A DNA stretch of 64,000 nucleotides from Microvirga terrae (GTDB taxonomy: Bacteria; Pseudomonadota; Alphaproteobacteria; Rhizobiales; Beijerinckiaceae), in the NCBI RefSeq assembly GCF_013307435.2, contig NZ_CP102845.1, positions 310,001-374,000 of the forward strand. The letters run 5' to 3'. A program made the translations under genes and the position numbers. Below are positions 29,203 through 39,139 of this stretch, one piece after another; the first letter of the stretch is position 1; each line of letters begins with the position of its first letter. Under the pieces are notes generated by a model. The model did not search any database and was not told where the DNA came from. It saw only the letters and a list, made by a program, of their open reading frames with translations.

Positions 29203-29311
29203 CTAGCGCATCGTGCGGAAAAGTGGACCCCGGTTTTCCGCACGATGCGCCCTTCAAAGGGTGGAGCATCGGATCGACCTCAACAGTGGGACCACTTCTG
29301 GGTCCGACGCT
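29203..29311. repeat. Family A palindromic repeat, copy 2
   Basis: A perfect 17-bp stem (29206-29222 with 29234-29250) around an 11-base loop containing GTGGACCCC, then a second palindrome AGCATCGGA...TCCGACGCT (29265-29310). The best preserved first hairpin of the family. It abuts the left side of the IS110 element. Confidence 0.88.
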
Positions 29312-29339
29312 TGTCTTATGATTTTCGCGTCCTGATCGA

Positions 29340-30464
<1,125 letters not shown>

Positions 30465-30602
30465 TCAATACGGATACTCTAGCGACCGGATGAAGCAGGC
30501 TCAAGGGTTTGCCGGAAAAGATCTCAAGGCCCCTCTTGCAATGCGTCGCGTTTTGGGGCACATCAACGGCCTCGCAACGATGCCTCGCGCATCGCGGAGC
30601 GT

Positions 30603-30677
30603 GCGGGTGTAGCTCAGGGGTAGAGCACAACCTTGCCAAGGTTGGGGTCGAGGGTTCGAATCCCTTCGCCCGCTCCA
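30603..30677 (+). tRNA. tRNA-Gly (anticodon GCC)
   Basis: Acceptor GCGGGTG (30603-30609) pairs with CGCCCGC (30667-30673), discriminator T, and the CCA is encoded (30675-30677). D arm TAGCTCAGGGGTAGAGC, anticodon loop TTGCCAA in stem CAACC/GGTTG, and T arm GGTTCGAATCCC. It lies 140 bases after the IS110 transposase. Confidence 0.97.
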
Positions 30678-30705
30678 GTTTCTCTCATGATCGAGAGCAT
30701 CACGA

Positions 30706-30731
30706 AGGCCCGCCGCTTGGCGGGCTTTTCG
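30706..30731 (+). terminator. Terminator after tRNA-Gly
   Basis: GCCCGCC-GCTT-GGCGGGC stem-loop (30708-30725) followed by TTTT, 30 bases after the tRNA 3' end. Confidence 0.8.
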
Positions 30732-30834
30732 TTTTCGCGGGCTCCTCCGAAATGCCAATCCAGAGCCGGAGGCTTCGGCCTCGCCTCTCTGAAGCTTCGG
30801 GCGTATATCTCGGCAAAACCGGGGAGACGACACG

Positions 30835-33231
30835 ATGGCCGATGCACGGCACCTGAGCATTCTGAAGGAACTCGAGCGCAAGGTGCTCTGGCTGTCCACC
30901 TGGACGATCCACAACGCCAATCACCTGCGGGCCAGCGAGGACGGGTTGAAGATCGGCGGCCACCAGGCCTCCTCGGCATCCCTCTCCACGATCCTGACGG
31001 CGCTCTACTTCTCGGTGCTGCGGCCCGAGGACCGGGTGGCGGTCAAGCCCCATGCCAGTCCGATCTACCACGCCATCCAGTATCTCTTCGGCCGCCAGAC
31101 CCGCGAGAAGCTCGAGAATTTCCGCGGCTATAAGGGCGCGCAATCCTACCCGTCCCGCACCAAGGACATCGATGACGTGGATTTCTCCACGGGCTCCGTA
31201 GGCCTGGGTGTCGCGCAGACGCTGTTTGCCAGCCTCGTGCAGGATTACGTCAAGGCCCATGGCTGGGCGAAGGACCTCCCCGAAGGCCGCATGATCTCGC
31301 TGGTGGGCGACGCGGAGATGGACGAGGGCAACATCTTCGAGGCCCTCCTGGAGGGCTGGAAGCACGGCATCCGCAATACGTGGTGGATCATCGACTACAA
31401 CCGCCAGAGCCTGGACGCGGTGATCCGGGAGGGGCTGTGGGAGCGCTTCGAGGCGCTGTTCCGCAATTTCGGCTGGGACGTGGTGATCCTCAAGCACGGC
31501 TCCCTGATGCAGGAGGCGTTCCGGGAACCCGGCGGCGAACGGCTGAGGGACTGGATCGATTCGTGCCCCAACCAGCTCTATTCGGCCCTGACCTTCCAGG
31601 GCGGGGCCGCCTGGCGCAGGCGCCTCCTCGACGATCTCGGCGACCAGGGGCCGGTCACCCGGCTGATCGAGAAGCGTTCCGACGAGGAGCTGGCGCGGCT
31701 CATGTCCAATCTCGGCGGCCATGATCTGCCGAGCCTGCTCGATGCGTTCGAGAAGGCCCGGCAGCACGACCGGCCGGTCTGCTTCCTGGCCTATACGATC
31801 AAGGGCTTCGGCCTGCCGCTCGCCGGCCACAAGGACAATCATTCCGGCATGCTGACGCCGACCCAGATGGAGGCCTGGAAAGCCACCCAGGGGGTGCGGG
31901 CCGGGCACGAATGGGACAAGTTCGAGGGCCTCGGGATCTCTCAAGGAGAGATCGAGCGCTTCCTGAGCGAGGTCCCGTTCATCCAGAAGGGCACCCGGCG
32001 CTACAGCGCCCCGCAGGTGCCGGTGCCGGACAGGCTCGTGTTTCCGGCCAATCCGGCTATGTCGACCCAGCAGGGCTTCGGCCTCATCCTCAACGAGCTG
32101 GCCCGGTCCGATCACGCGCTGGCCTCCCGCGTCGTCACCACGGCGCCGGACGTGACGGTCTCGACCAATCTCGGCGCCTGGGTCAACCGGCGCGGCCTGT
32201 TCGCCCGGGAGAGCCTCGTCGATACCTTCAAGAAGGAGCGAATTCCCTCGACCTACAACTGGGAGTTCTCGCCCAAGGGCCAGCATATCGAGCTCGGCAT
32301 CGCCGAGATGAACCTGTTCATCGTGCTCTCGGCCCTGGGGCTGTCGCATTCCCTGTTCGGCGAGAGGATCCTGCCCATCGGCACCCTCTACGATCCCTTC
32401 ATCTATCGCGGCGCGGATGCCCTGAACTACGCCTGCTACCAGGATGCCCGCTTCCTGCTCGTCGCCACGCCGTCCGGCGTGACGCTGGCGCCCGAGGGCG
32501 GCGCTCACCAATCCATCGGCACGCCGCTCGTCGGCCTGGCGCAGGACGGGCTCGCCTCCTTCGAGCCGGCCTTCGTCGACGAGCTTGCCGTGATCATGCG
32601 CTGGGCCTTCGACTACATGCAGCGCGACGGCGAGGGCGAGGCGGACGAGAAGACCTGGCTGCGCGACGAGACCGGCGGCTCGGTCTACCTGCGCCTGTCG
32701 ACCCGCAGCCTGGAGCAGCCCCAGCGCGAGATGACGCCCCAGCTCGCCGACGACGTCATGGCCGGCGCCTATTGGCTCCGCAAGCCCGGGCCGAACGCCC
32801 AGGTGATCGTCGCCTATACGGGAGCTGTCGCCCCGGAGGCCATCGAGGCCGTCGGCCTCATGGCCGAGGACCGGCGCGACATCGGCCTGCTCGCCATCAC
32901 GTCCGCCGACCGGCTCAATGCCGGCTGGACGGCGGCGCAGCGCGCCCGCGAGCGCGGCCTCGTCCATGCCCGGTCCCACGTGGAGCGCCTGCTCGCCGAC
33001 GTGCCGGCCCATTGCGGCCTGGTGACGGTGATCGACGGACATCCGGCGACGCTGGCCTGGATGGGCTCCGTCATGGGCCACCGCACCCGCTCGCTGGGCG
33101 TCGAGCATTTCGGCCAGACCGGCACGATCAAGGACCTCTACCGGCATTTCGGCATCGACGCGCAAGGGATCATCTCGGCCGCCGAGATGATCGCGCCCGG
33201 GCGGCCGATGCGCTACCTGAAGGCGGTGTGA
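30835..33231 (+). CDS. AceE/transketolase-like thiamine-pyrophosphate enzyme
   Basis: 798 residues with the AceE order of domains: ThDP-binding domain with GDAEMDEGN (158-166) and WIIDYNRQSLD, a pyrimidine-binding domain with GQHIELGIAEMNLF, and a transketolase C-terminal domain. Most similar in layout to the homodimeric pyruvate dehydrogenase E1, but shorter than the roughly 890-residue E. coli AceE, and no E2 or E3 gene is nearby. Alphaproteobacterial members are usually annotated as transketolase-like. The substrate is therefore not certain. Preceded by tRNA-Gly and followed by two palindromic repeats. Confidence 0.85.
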   Translation: MADARHLSILKELERKVLWLSTWTIHNANHLRASEDGLKIGGHQASSASLSTILTALYFSVLRPEDRVAVKPHASPIYHAIQYLFGRQTREKLENFRGYKGAQSYPSRTKDIDDVDFSTGSVGLGVAQTLFASLVQDYVKAHGWAKDLPEGRMISLVGDAEMDEGNIFEALLEGWKHGIRNTWWIIDYNRQSLDAVIREGLWERFEALFRNFGWDVVILKHGSLMQEAFREPGGERLRDWIDSCPNQLYSALTFQGGAAWRRRLLDDLGDQGPVTRLIEKRSDEELARLMSNLGGHDLPSLLDAFEKARQHDRPVCFLAYTIKGFGLPLAGHKDNHSGMLTPTQMEAWKATQGVRAGHEWDKFEGLGISQGEIERFLSEVPFIQKGTRRYSAPQVPVPDRLVFPANPAMSTQQGFGLILNELARSDHALASRVVTTAPDVTVSTNLGAWVNRRGLFARESLVDTFKKERIPSTYNWEFSPKGQHIELGIAEMNLFIVLSALGLSHSLFGERILPIGTLYDPFIYRGADALNYACYQDARFLLVATPSGVTLAPEGGAHQSIGTPLVGLAQDGLASFEPAFVDELAVIMRWAFDYMQRDGEGEADEKTWLRDETGGSVYLRLSTRSLEQPQREMTPQLADDVMAGAYWLRKPGPNAQVIVAYTGAVAPEAIEAVGLMAEDRRDIGLLAITSADRLNAGWTAAQRARERGLVHARSHVERLLADVPAHCGLVTVIDGHPATLAWMGSVMGHRTRSLGVEHFGQTGTIKDLYRHFGIDAQGIISAAEMIAPGRPMRYLKAV

Positions 33232-33269
33232 GCGGTCGGAGCCTGAGCAGGCCGGAATTCACCCTCTCA

Positions 33270-33356
33270 CGTCATGACAGGCCACATGCAGGGGGTCCCG
33301 ATCCTGTCGAGCGCAGCGCTTCTCCGATCGGGGTGGCCGGGACGGGCCATGACGGA
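33270..33356. repeat. Family B palindromic repeat, copy 2 (degenerate)
   Basis: CGTCATGACAGGCC at the left, a CGCAGCGCTTCTCCGATCGGG core like copy 1, and GGCCGGGACGGGCCATGACGG at the right. The left hairpin is damaged. It lies directly after the transketolase-like gene. Confidence 0.7.
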
Positions 33357-33388
33357 GAGGCGTCGGGAGCCGGTCGGCTCGCCGGCTT

Positions 33389-33501
33389 CTAGTGCATCGT
33401 GTGGAAAAGTGGACCCGGTTTTTCGCATCAACGATGCACACATCAATGACGAAGCATCGGATCCAATCCCAAAAGTGGGTCCACTTTTGGGTCCGATGCT
33501 T
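33389..33501. repeat. Family A palindromic repeat, copy 3
   Basis: First hairpin TGCATCGT (33393-33400) with ACGATGCA (33431-33438). Second palindrome AGCATCGGA (33453-33461) with TCCGATGCT (33492-33500), containing the internal perfect stem CCCAAAAGTGG/CCACTTTTGGG. It ends flush against the stop codon of the LysE gene. The gap 33232-33500 holds only this copy and family B copy 2. Confidence 0.88.
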
Positions 33502-34127
33502 TAGGCTTGCCCGGCTCGCAGAGCCACTGTCGCGACGCCGGCCCCGATCAGGAGGCTGCCGCCGGTCCGGTTGATCACCCGCATGGTCCGCGGGCTCTGC
33601 ACGACCCGGCGGGCCCGCGATGCGATGAGCGCGTAGGTGAGGACATTCGCGAAGGCCAGGATCAGGAAGGTCGCGGCGAAGACGCTCACCTGCGGCAGGA
33701 GGGCGAGCCTCGGGTCGATGAACTGCGGCAGGAAGGCGATGAAGAAGGTCAGCCCCTTGGGATTGAGCGCCGTCACCAGCCAGGCGTGGCCCAGCATCCT
33801 GAGCGCCGAGGTCGCGTCCGTGCGTGGCCTCGCGTCGAGGGCTCCCCCGGCCCGCCACAGCTTGATTCCGAGCCAGACCAGATAGGCCGCCCCGATCCAC
33901 TTGAGGGCCGTGAACAGGGTCGCCGAGGCGGCAAGCAGAGCGCCGAGGCCGAGGAGCGACAGGCTCATGGCGGTGAAATCGCCGAGCGCGACGCCGATCG
34001 CCATGGGCAGGGCGGTCCGCCAGCCCTGCCCGAGAGCGTAGGACACGACCAGCAGGATGGTCGGCCCCGGGATGACGAGCAGCACGGCGGAGGCGGCCGC
34101 GAAGGCGAGCCAGGTCTCGAGCGTCAT
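33501..34127 (-). CDS. LysE-family translocator
   Basis: 208 residues with about six membrane helices. The family motif is ASAVLLVIPGPTILLVVSYALGQGWRTALPMAIGVALGD, split over helix 1 and loop (residues about 10-48); ALNPKGLTFFIAFLPQF follows. LysE/RhtB proteins export amino acids such as lysine, homoserine or threonine. The ATG at 34127 has AGAGGAA upstream. The stop codon touches a family A repeat. Confidence 0.92.
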   Translation of the reverse strand: MTLETWLAFAAASAVLLVIPGPTILLVVSYALGQGWRTALPMAIGVALGDFTAMSLSLLGLGALLAASATLFTALKWIGAAYLVWLGIKLWRAGGALDARPRTDATSALRMLGHAWLVTALNPKGLTFFIAFLPQFIDPRLALLPQVSVFAATFLILAFANVLTYALIASRARRVVQSPRTMRVINRTGGSLLIGAGVATVALRAGQA

Positions 34128-34259
34128 GGCGGTTCCTCTGCGATGGGAGGGCCATGCAGCCATGGATTCGACCCGGTGTCGAGGGGAGGGCCCGAAAGCG
34201 GCAAAGCGGCGCTCTCGGGGCTCCTGACCCGCTGAGGATTTGCCGCCGAGGGGCCTGGC

Positions 34260-36086
34260 ATGCTAACCGCGTGCTCTTCCGTGACGAGAACCCTAAGACA
34301 GAGCATGGCCCGCAAAAGCCTCCTTCAAGGCGATACCCTTCCCTTGATCCGCCGCCTGTGGCGGGACTGGATGCGTCCGCACAAGAAGACGCTGGCCCTG
34401 GTGCTCGTGCTCGTGGCCCTGGTCTCGGGCGCCACCGGGCTCTACCCGGTGCTGATCAAGGCGGCCTTCGACGCCTTCGACGCCAAGGACGCCCAGGCCA
34501 TCATGCTGGCGCCGCTCTTCGTGATCGCCGTCACGTCCGTGAAGGGCTTCTCGCTCCTCGCCCTGACGATCCTCACCAACAAGGTGGTGACCCGGATCGA
34601 GGCCGACATGCAGACCGCGCTCTACGGGCACCTGATCGAGGCCGACCTCGCCCAGATCGGGCGCGAGAGCCCGGCCGCCCTGACCCAGCGCTTCACCACG
34701 GACTTCGCCTTCATCCGCGAAGCGCTGACCCGCCTGTCCACGGTGTTCCTGCGCGAGGTCACGACGATCATCGCGCTCGTGGCGGCGATGCTCTGGATCG
34801 ACCCGGTCCTGACCCTGGTGGCGGCCGTCATCTCGCCCGTCTTCGCCTATCCGGTGAATCAGATCGGCCGGAAGCTGCGCCGGGTCGCCATCTCGACCCA
34901 GGAGCAGACGGGCCTGATGGCAAGCCTCATCGCCGAGAGCCTGGCCGGAACCCGCATCGCCAAGACCTATGGGCTCGAGCGCTACCTCAAGACCAAGGCG
35001 GCCCGGACCTTCGACGACGTGCGCGACCTCAAGATGAAGGCCGCCAATGCCCGCGGCCGGATGGACCCCATCCTCGAGACCGGCGGCGGTCTGGCCGTGG
35101 CGATCGTGCTCATGCTGATCGGCCACCGGATCCTGTCGGGCAACAGCACGGTCGGGGACTTCACCGGCTTCGTCAGCGCCCTCGTCATGGCGGCGCAGCC
35201 GATCCGGGCGCTCGGCAACCTCAACGCCATCGTGCAGGAGGCGGCGTCGGCCCTCCACCGGACCTTCACGGTGATGGACGAGGCGCCCCGGATCCAGGAC
35301 AAGCCCGGGGCGAGGCCGCTCGCGCTCGATGGCGGCGAGATCGCGTTTTCGAACCTCACCTTCTCCTATGACGGCGAGGCCGTGGCCCTCGACCATGTCG
35401 ACCTGGTGGCCGAGGCCGGCCGGACCACGGCCCTGGTCGGCCGCTCCGGCTCGGGCAAATCGACCCTCCTGTCCCTCGTCCCGCGCCTCTACGACGTCAA
35501 TCAGGGGGCCGTTCTGATCGACGGGCAGGATGTGCGGGACGTGACCCTGGCGAGCCTGCGCCATGCCATTGCGGTGGTCAGCCAGGACGTGATCCTCTTC
35601 GACGATACCATCCGGGCCAACATCGCCTTCGGGCGCCCGGACGCGTCGGAGCAGGACATCGTTGCGGCCGCCAAGGCGGCGGCCGCCCATGATTTCATCC
35701 TGAAGCAGCCGGACGGCTACGACACCCTGGTCGGCCCCGGAGGCGGACGCCTGTCGGGCGGCGAGCGCCAGCGCATCTCGCTCGCCCGCGCGTTCCTGAA
35801 AGACGCCCCGATCCTGCTCCTCGACGAAGCGACCAGCGCCCTCGACTCCGAATCGGAGCGTCTGGTGCAGGATGCCATCCGGCGCCTCATGAAGGGGCGC
35901 ACCACCCTGGTCATCGCGCACCGGCTATCGACCGTGCGCAACGCGGATCAGATCGTGGTGACGGAGAACGGTCGCATCGTCGAGACCGGGTCGCATGAGG
36001 CCCTGATGGCGAAGAGAGGGGTTTACGCTCGCCTCCATCGCCTGCAGCTCTCCGACGACGAGCACAGCCTGGCGGCGTTGTCCTGA
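34260..36086 (+). CDS. ABC exporter, fused permease and ATPase (MsbA-like)
   Basis: 608 residues. Six membrane helices in the first 330 residues, then a nucleotide-binding domain: Walker [13 protein letters not shown], signature LSGGERQRISLARA, Walker B ILLLDEATSALD, switch His in VIAHRLST. Half-transporter forming a homodimer in the inner membrane; MsbA relatives flip lipid A or other lipids. The ATG at 34260 has GAGGGG upstream; an alternative ATG at 34305 would remove 15 residues. Confidence 0.93.
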   Translation: MLTACSSVTRTLRQSMARKSLLQGDTLPLIRRLWRDWMRPHKKTLALVLVLVALVSGATGLYPVLIKAAFDAFDAKDAQAIMLAPLFVIAVTSVKGFSLLALTILTNKVVTRIEADMQTALYGHLIEADLAQIGRESPAALTQRFTTDFAFIREALTRLSTVFLREVTTIIALVAAMLWIDPVLTLVAAVISPVFAYPVNQIGRKLRRVAISTQEQTGLMASLIAESLAGTRIAKTYGLERYLKTKAARTFDDVRDLKMKAANARGRMDPILETGGGLAVAIVLMLIGHRILSGNSTVGDFTGFVSALVMAAQPIRALGNLNAIVQEAASALHRTFTVMDEAPRIQDKPGARPLALDGGEIAFSNLTFSYDGEAVALDHVDLVAEAGRTTALVGRSGSGKSTLLSLVPRLYDVNQGAVLIDGQDVRDVTLASLRHAIAVVSQDVILFDDTIRANIAFGRPDASEQDIVAAAKAAAAHDFILKQPDGYDTLVGPGGGRLSGGERQRISLARAFLKDAPILLLDEATSALDSESERLVQDAIRRLMKGRTTLVIAHRLSTVRNADQIVVTENGRIVETGSHEALMAKRGVYARLHRLQLSDDEHSLAALS

Positions 36087-36107
36087 CAGATCGCCTGGGC
36101 TCTGGGC

Positions 36108-36830
36108 CTATTCCCGCCGCATGATCCTGTCGACGAGAAGGCTCGACCAGAAGCTCGGGCGGAAGCTCCGCTCCAGGGCCTCGGCATCGTATTGCGTCTC
36201 GATCCAGGTCAGGAACGGCATGCCCCTGGCCTCGCCCTCCCGGCGGTAGAGATCGAAGAATTCGTCGAGGATGCCCGTCTTCGAGAAGCGGAAATGGCCG
36301 TATCGCATGGAGAGCTGGCGCTGGGCCTCGTCGATGGACCGGCCCTCGAAGACCACGAGATAGAGGGCGGCCACGAAGCCCGCCCGGTCCGCGCCCGACT
36401 TGCAGTGTAGGACGGCCGGGTACTCGATCTTGTCGAAGAAATCCTTGGCCGACAGCAGCGTTTCCCGGTCGGGCGCCCCCCGGGAGCGGACGACGAACTC
36501 CTCCAGATGGATGCCGAGGCGCTCGCAGGCCTCCTTCTGCAACTGCCAGGAACCGTGCTCGCGCCCGCCGCGCAGGTTGACGATGGTGCGGACACCCTCG
36601 GCCTGAAGGGCGGCGATCTGGTGGGGCGCAGGCTGGGCCGAGCGCCACAGGCGATCGGTCACCTGGTGCTTGTTCAGGTAGAAGAGGCGAAAGACCCCGT
36701 GGTCGGCGACCAGCATATGCGCCCAGGCGCGCAGGCGTCCGGACAGCCCCTCGACGGGCCTGTCCCAGCGCGCGATGCGGGCCATGCGGCGGGCATAGCG
36801 GATTTCAGGCTTGAGGAACCTGTTGAACAC
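36108..36830 (-). CDS. Protein-tyrosine/dual-specificity phosphatase family protein
   Basis: 240 residues. CX5R active site LHCKSGADRAGFVAALYL, with upstream WRSAQPAPHQIAALQAEGVRTIVNLRG typical of the SIW14/DSP-like bacterial group. Substrate may be phosphotyrosine, phospholipid or inositol phosphate. Basic N-terminus. It converges with the MsbA-like exporter, and faces the acpXL operon across a 309-base gap. Confidence 0.85.
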   Translation of the reverse strand: MFNRFLKPEIRYARRMARIARWDRPVEGLSGRLRAWAHMLVADHGVFRLFYLNKHQVTDRLWRSAQPAPHQIAALQAEGVRTIVNLRGGREHGSWQLQKEACERLGIHLEEFVVRSRGAPDRETLLSAKDFFDKIEYPAVLHCKSGADRAGFVAALYLVVFEGRSIDEAQRQLSMRYGHFRFSKTGILDEFFDLYRREGEARGMPFLTWIETQYDAEALERSFRPSFWSSLLVDRIMRRE

Positions 36831-37139
36831 GTCGATCCAAGCAATCTGTCGTCAATGTAAGATCATTCGGTTTGCGGCCGAAGGCGGCTCTTATCGACGA
36901 TGAAGGCCGATTAATCAATCGCCTGTCCCATAGGTAGTTGCCGCAGGCCGAATTCCCAAGGTTCGGTCGGATGGAATTCGGCGGGACGCAACCAATCGGT
37001 TGCCGGTCTGCCGCCTCTCGTGTAAGGGGTGCGTTTCGAAACAACCCTCCTTGACGAAACGAGCGGCTGGACACCGGGCCTCGAGAGCTTGCCGGCGCTG
37101 GATCGTTGAGACCCACAAGCAGTTCAGGAGAGCGGCGTC
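36831..37139 (+). promoter_or_regulatory. Non-coding region upstream of the acpXL operon
   Basis: 309 bases with no convincing gene. It must hold divergent promoters for the phosphatase and the acpXL operon. Features: a hairpin GCAACC-AATC-GGTTGC (36988-37003), a perfect palindrome GTTTCGAAAC (37033-37042), and TTGACG at 37051 without a good -10. No promoter can be assigned with confidence. Confidence 0.4.
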
Positions 37140-37421
37140 ATGTCGTCCACCTTCGAGACCGTCGCCGGCATCATTTCAGAGACCGCCGACATCCCGCGCG
37201 AGCAGATCACCCCCGAGAGCCATGCCATCGAGGATCTCGGCATCGACTCGCTCGCCTTCCTCGACATCGCGTTCGCGATCGACAAGGCTTTCGGGATCAA
37301 GCTGCCGCTGGAGCAGTGGACGCAGGAAGTGAACGAGGGCAAGGCGCCCGCCGAGGAGTACTTCGTCCTGAAGAACCTCGTGGCGCGCATCGACGCCCTC
37401 GTGGCCGCCAAGCAGGCCTGA
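37140..37421 (+). CDS. acpXL: Acyl carrier protein for very-long-chain fatty acids
   Basis: 93 residues, matching AcpXL and longer than housekeeping AcpP. The phosphopantetheine Ser is S37 in [21 protein letters not shown]. In rhizobia AcpXL carries the 27-hydroxyoctacosanoate chain that LpxXL attaches to lipid A. First gene of a plus-strand operon running to 43566. Confidence 0.95.
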   Translation: MSSTFETVAGIISETADIPREQITPESHAIEDLGIDSLAFLDIAFAIDKAFGIKLPLEQWTQEVNEGKAPAEEYFVLKNLVARIDALVAAKQA

Positions 37422-37543
37422 CGAACAAACCATCCCGGCGGGCCGGCCAACGAGGCTGGTTCGAAGAGGCGATCCATCAGCGCTCCGCCTCATGGATTCT
37501 CTTCCCATTGAACCTGCCGGGAGCAAGAGGGTAAGAGACCCGG

Positions 37544-38005
37544 ATGCGCCTCGAATACTTTGAAATGATCGACCGGGTGACGAGCCTCGACCGCGAGACC
37601 AGGCGGATCGAGGTCTCCTCCACGGTTCCTCAGGAGAGCCCGGTGTTCGAAGGGCATTTCCCCGGCCACCCCCTCGTGCCCGGCGTCCTTCTGACCGAAA
37701 CCATGGCCCAAGCCTCCGGCTATCTCGTGCTCGGCCTCATGGGCTTCACCCACATGCCGTTCCTAATGGGCGTCGACAAGGCGCGCTTCCGCACCTTCGT
37801 CGGACCGGGTACGGTGCTCACCGTCACGGCGACGCTGGAGCATGAAGGCTCGGGCTATGCGGTGACCAAGGCCAAGATCGCCGCCGAGGGCAAGCCGATC
37901 TGCGACGCGGAGCTGCGCTTCCGGATCATGCCCTTCCCGGAAGGCATGGACGGCCTGATGCGGGCGCAAGCCAAGCGCATCGGCCTCCTGGAGGAGACGG
38001 TTTGA
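37544..38005 (+). CDS. fabZXL: 3-hydroxyacyl-ACP dehydratase, FabZ-like
   Basis: 153 residues of hot-dog fold. Active-site His in FEGHFPGHPLVPGVLLTE and the partner acidic residue in MAQASG helix. Dehydrates hydroxyacyl-ACP during elongation of the very long chain. Its TGA overlaps the ATG of the next gene by one base (TGATG), showing translational coupling. Confidence 0.92.
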   Translation: MRLEYFEMIDRVTSLDRETRRIEVSSTVPQESPVFEGHFPGHPLVPGVLLTETMAQASGYLVLGLMGFTHMPFLMGVDKARFRTFVGPGTVLTVTATLEHEGSGYAVTKAKIAAEGKPICDAELRFRIMPFPEGMDGLMRAQAKRIGLLEETV

Positions 38006-39129
38006 TGCGGGATGTCGTCATTACGGGGATCGGCCTCGTCTCCAGTGCCGGGGAAGGCCTGGAGGCGCATCTGACCGCGCTCGCGCAGGGCGGCGCCCCG
38101 ACCATCGATGCGGCCACGTTCGAACCCTTTCCGGTCCATCCCGTCGGGGCTCTCGAATGGGACCGGCAGATCCCCAAGAAGTCCGATCAGCGCCAGATGG
38201 AAGCCTGGCAGAAGCTCGGCTGCTATGCCGCGGGCCTTGCTCTGGACGCCGCGGGGGCCAAGGACGATGCGGCCCTGAAGGCTCGCATGCAGCTCATCGT
38301 CTCGGCCGGAGGCGGCGAGCGGGACTACGCGGTCGACGGGCAGGTGCTCACCGGCCTCGCCAAGGCCGACAACCCGGGCGTCTTCCTCAACGAGCGCCTC
38401 ATGGGCGATCTGCGCCCAACCCTGTTCCTGGCGCAGCTCTCGAATCTGCTGGCCGGCAACATCTCCATCGTCCATGGCGTCACCGGCGCCTCCCGGACCT
38501 TCATGGGCGAGGAATCGAGCGGCGTCGATGCCCTGCGGATCGCCCGCGAACGGATCGCCTCGGGCCAGGACGACATCTTTCTCGTGGGCGGCGCCTACAA
38601 CGCGCAGCGGCCGGACGTGCTCCTCATCTACGAGATGGGCGGGTTCCTCTGGAAGAAGCCCTACCGACCCGTCTGGGATCGCCCGGCCGACGGCGGCGGC
38701 ATGATCCTCGGTTCCGGGGCGTGTTTCCTGGTACTGGAATCCCGCGAGCATGCCGCGTCCCGCGGGGCGGCGCCGATCGCCACCCTGGCGGGGATCGCCT
38801 CGGACCGCTCCCGCCGCAAGGCGGGCAGCGTCGAGGCCTCGCTGCACGCCCTGTCGCGGCAGCTGAACGCCCGGCCGGACCTGGTGATCTCCGGCGCCAC
38901 AGGGATCAAGGGCATCACGGACGAGGAGCAGGCGGCGCTCAAGGACGTCGCGCCCGAGGCGGCGGTTCACGCCACCGGGGATCTCGTGGGCCACACGATG
39001 GAAGCCCAGGCGGCCACCGGCGTGGCCCTCGCCGCAGGGCTGATCGCCGGCGGCAAGGCCGGCGAGGCGCTCGTCACCTCCATCGGCCATTGGCGCGGCG
39101 AAGGCGCCATCCGGCTCACCAAGGCTTGA
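38005..39129 (+). CDS. fabF2XL: Beta-ketoacyl-ACP synthase-like protein lacking catalytic residues
   Basis: 374 residues with a thiolase fold (VVITGIGLVSSAGEG start, GGGMILGSGACFLVLES). The nucleophile block, normally STACSSG, reads VTGASRTFMG, with no Cys at the active position (about A162). The first catalytic His (NAHGTST) is replaced in SGATGIKG. Only H330 (GHTMEAQ) remains. It therefore resembles a chain-length factor that pairs with the active synthase encoded next. Position in the acpXL locus matches fabF2XL of rhizobia. Ten bases separate it from fabF1XL. Confidence 0.88.
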   Translation: MRDVVITGIGLVSSAGEGLEAHLTALAQGGAPTIDAATFEPFPVHPVGALEWDRQIPKKSDQRQMEAWQKLGCYAAGLALDAAGAKDDAALKARMQLIVSAGGGERDYAVDGQVLTGLAKADNPGVFLNERLMGDLRPTLFLAQLSNLLAGNISIVHGVTGASRTFMGEESSGVDALRIARERIASGQDDIFLVGGAYNAQRPDVLLIYEMGGFLWKKPYRPVWDRPADGGGMILGSGACFLVLESREHAASRGAAPIATLAGIASDRSRRKAGSVEASLHALSRQLNARPDLVISGATGIKGITDEEQAALKDVAPEAAVHATGDLVGHTMEAQAATGVALAAGLIAGGKAGEALVTSIGHWRGEGAIRLTKA

Positions 39130-39139
39130 GGAGAAGGCA

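Noticed and set aside
30603..30834. tRNA-Gly as an integration site for a genomic island
   Set aside because: No integrase, and I noticed no second copy of the tRNA 3' end within the window; the IS110 element uses a different mechanism.
30700..33165. An 821-codon open frame opposite the AceE-like gene
   Set aside because: Shadow frame with low-complexity composition; the plus-strand protein has clear ThDP motifs.
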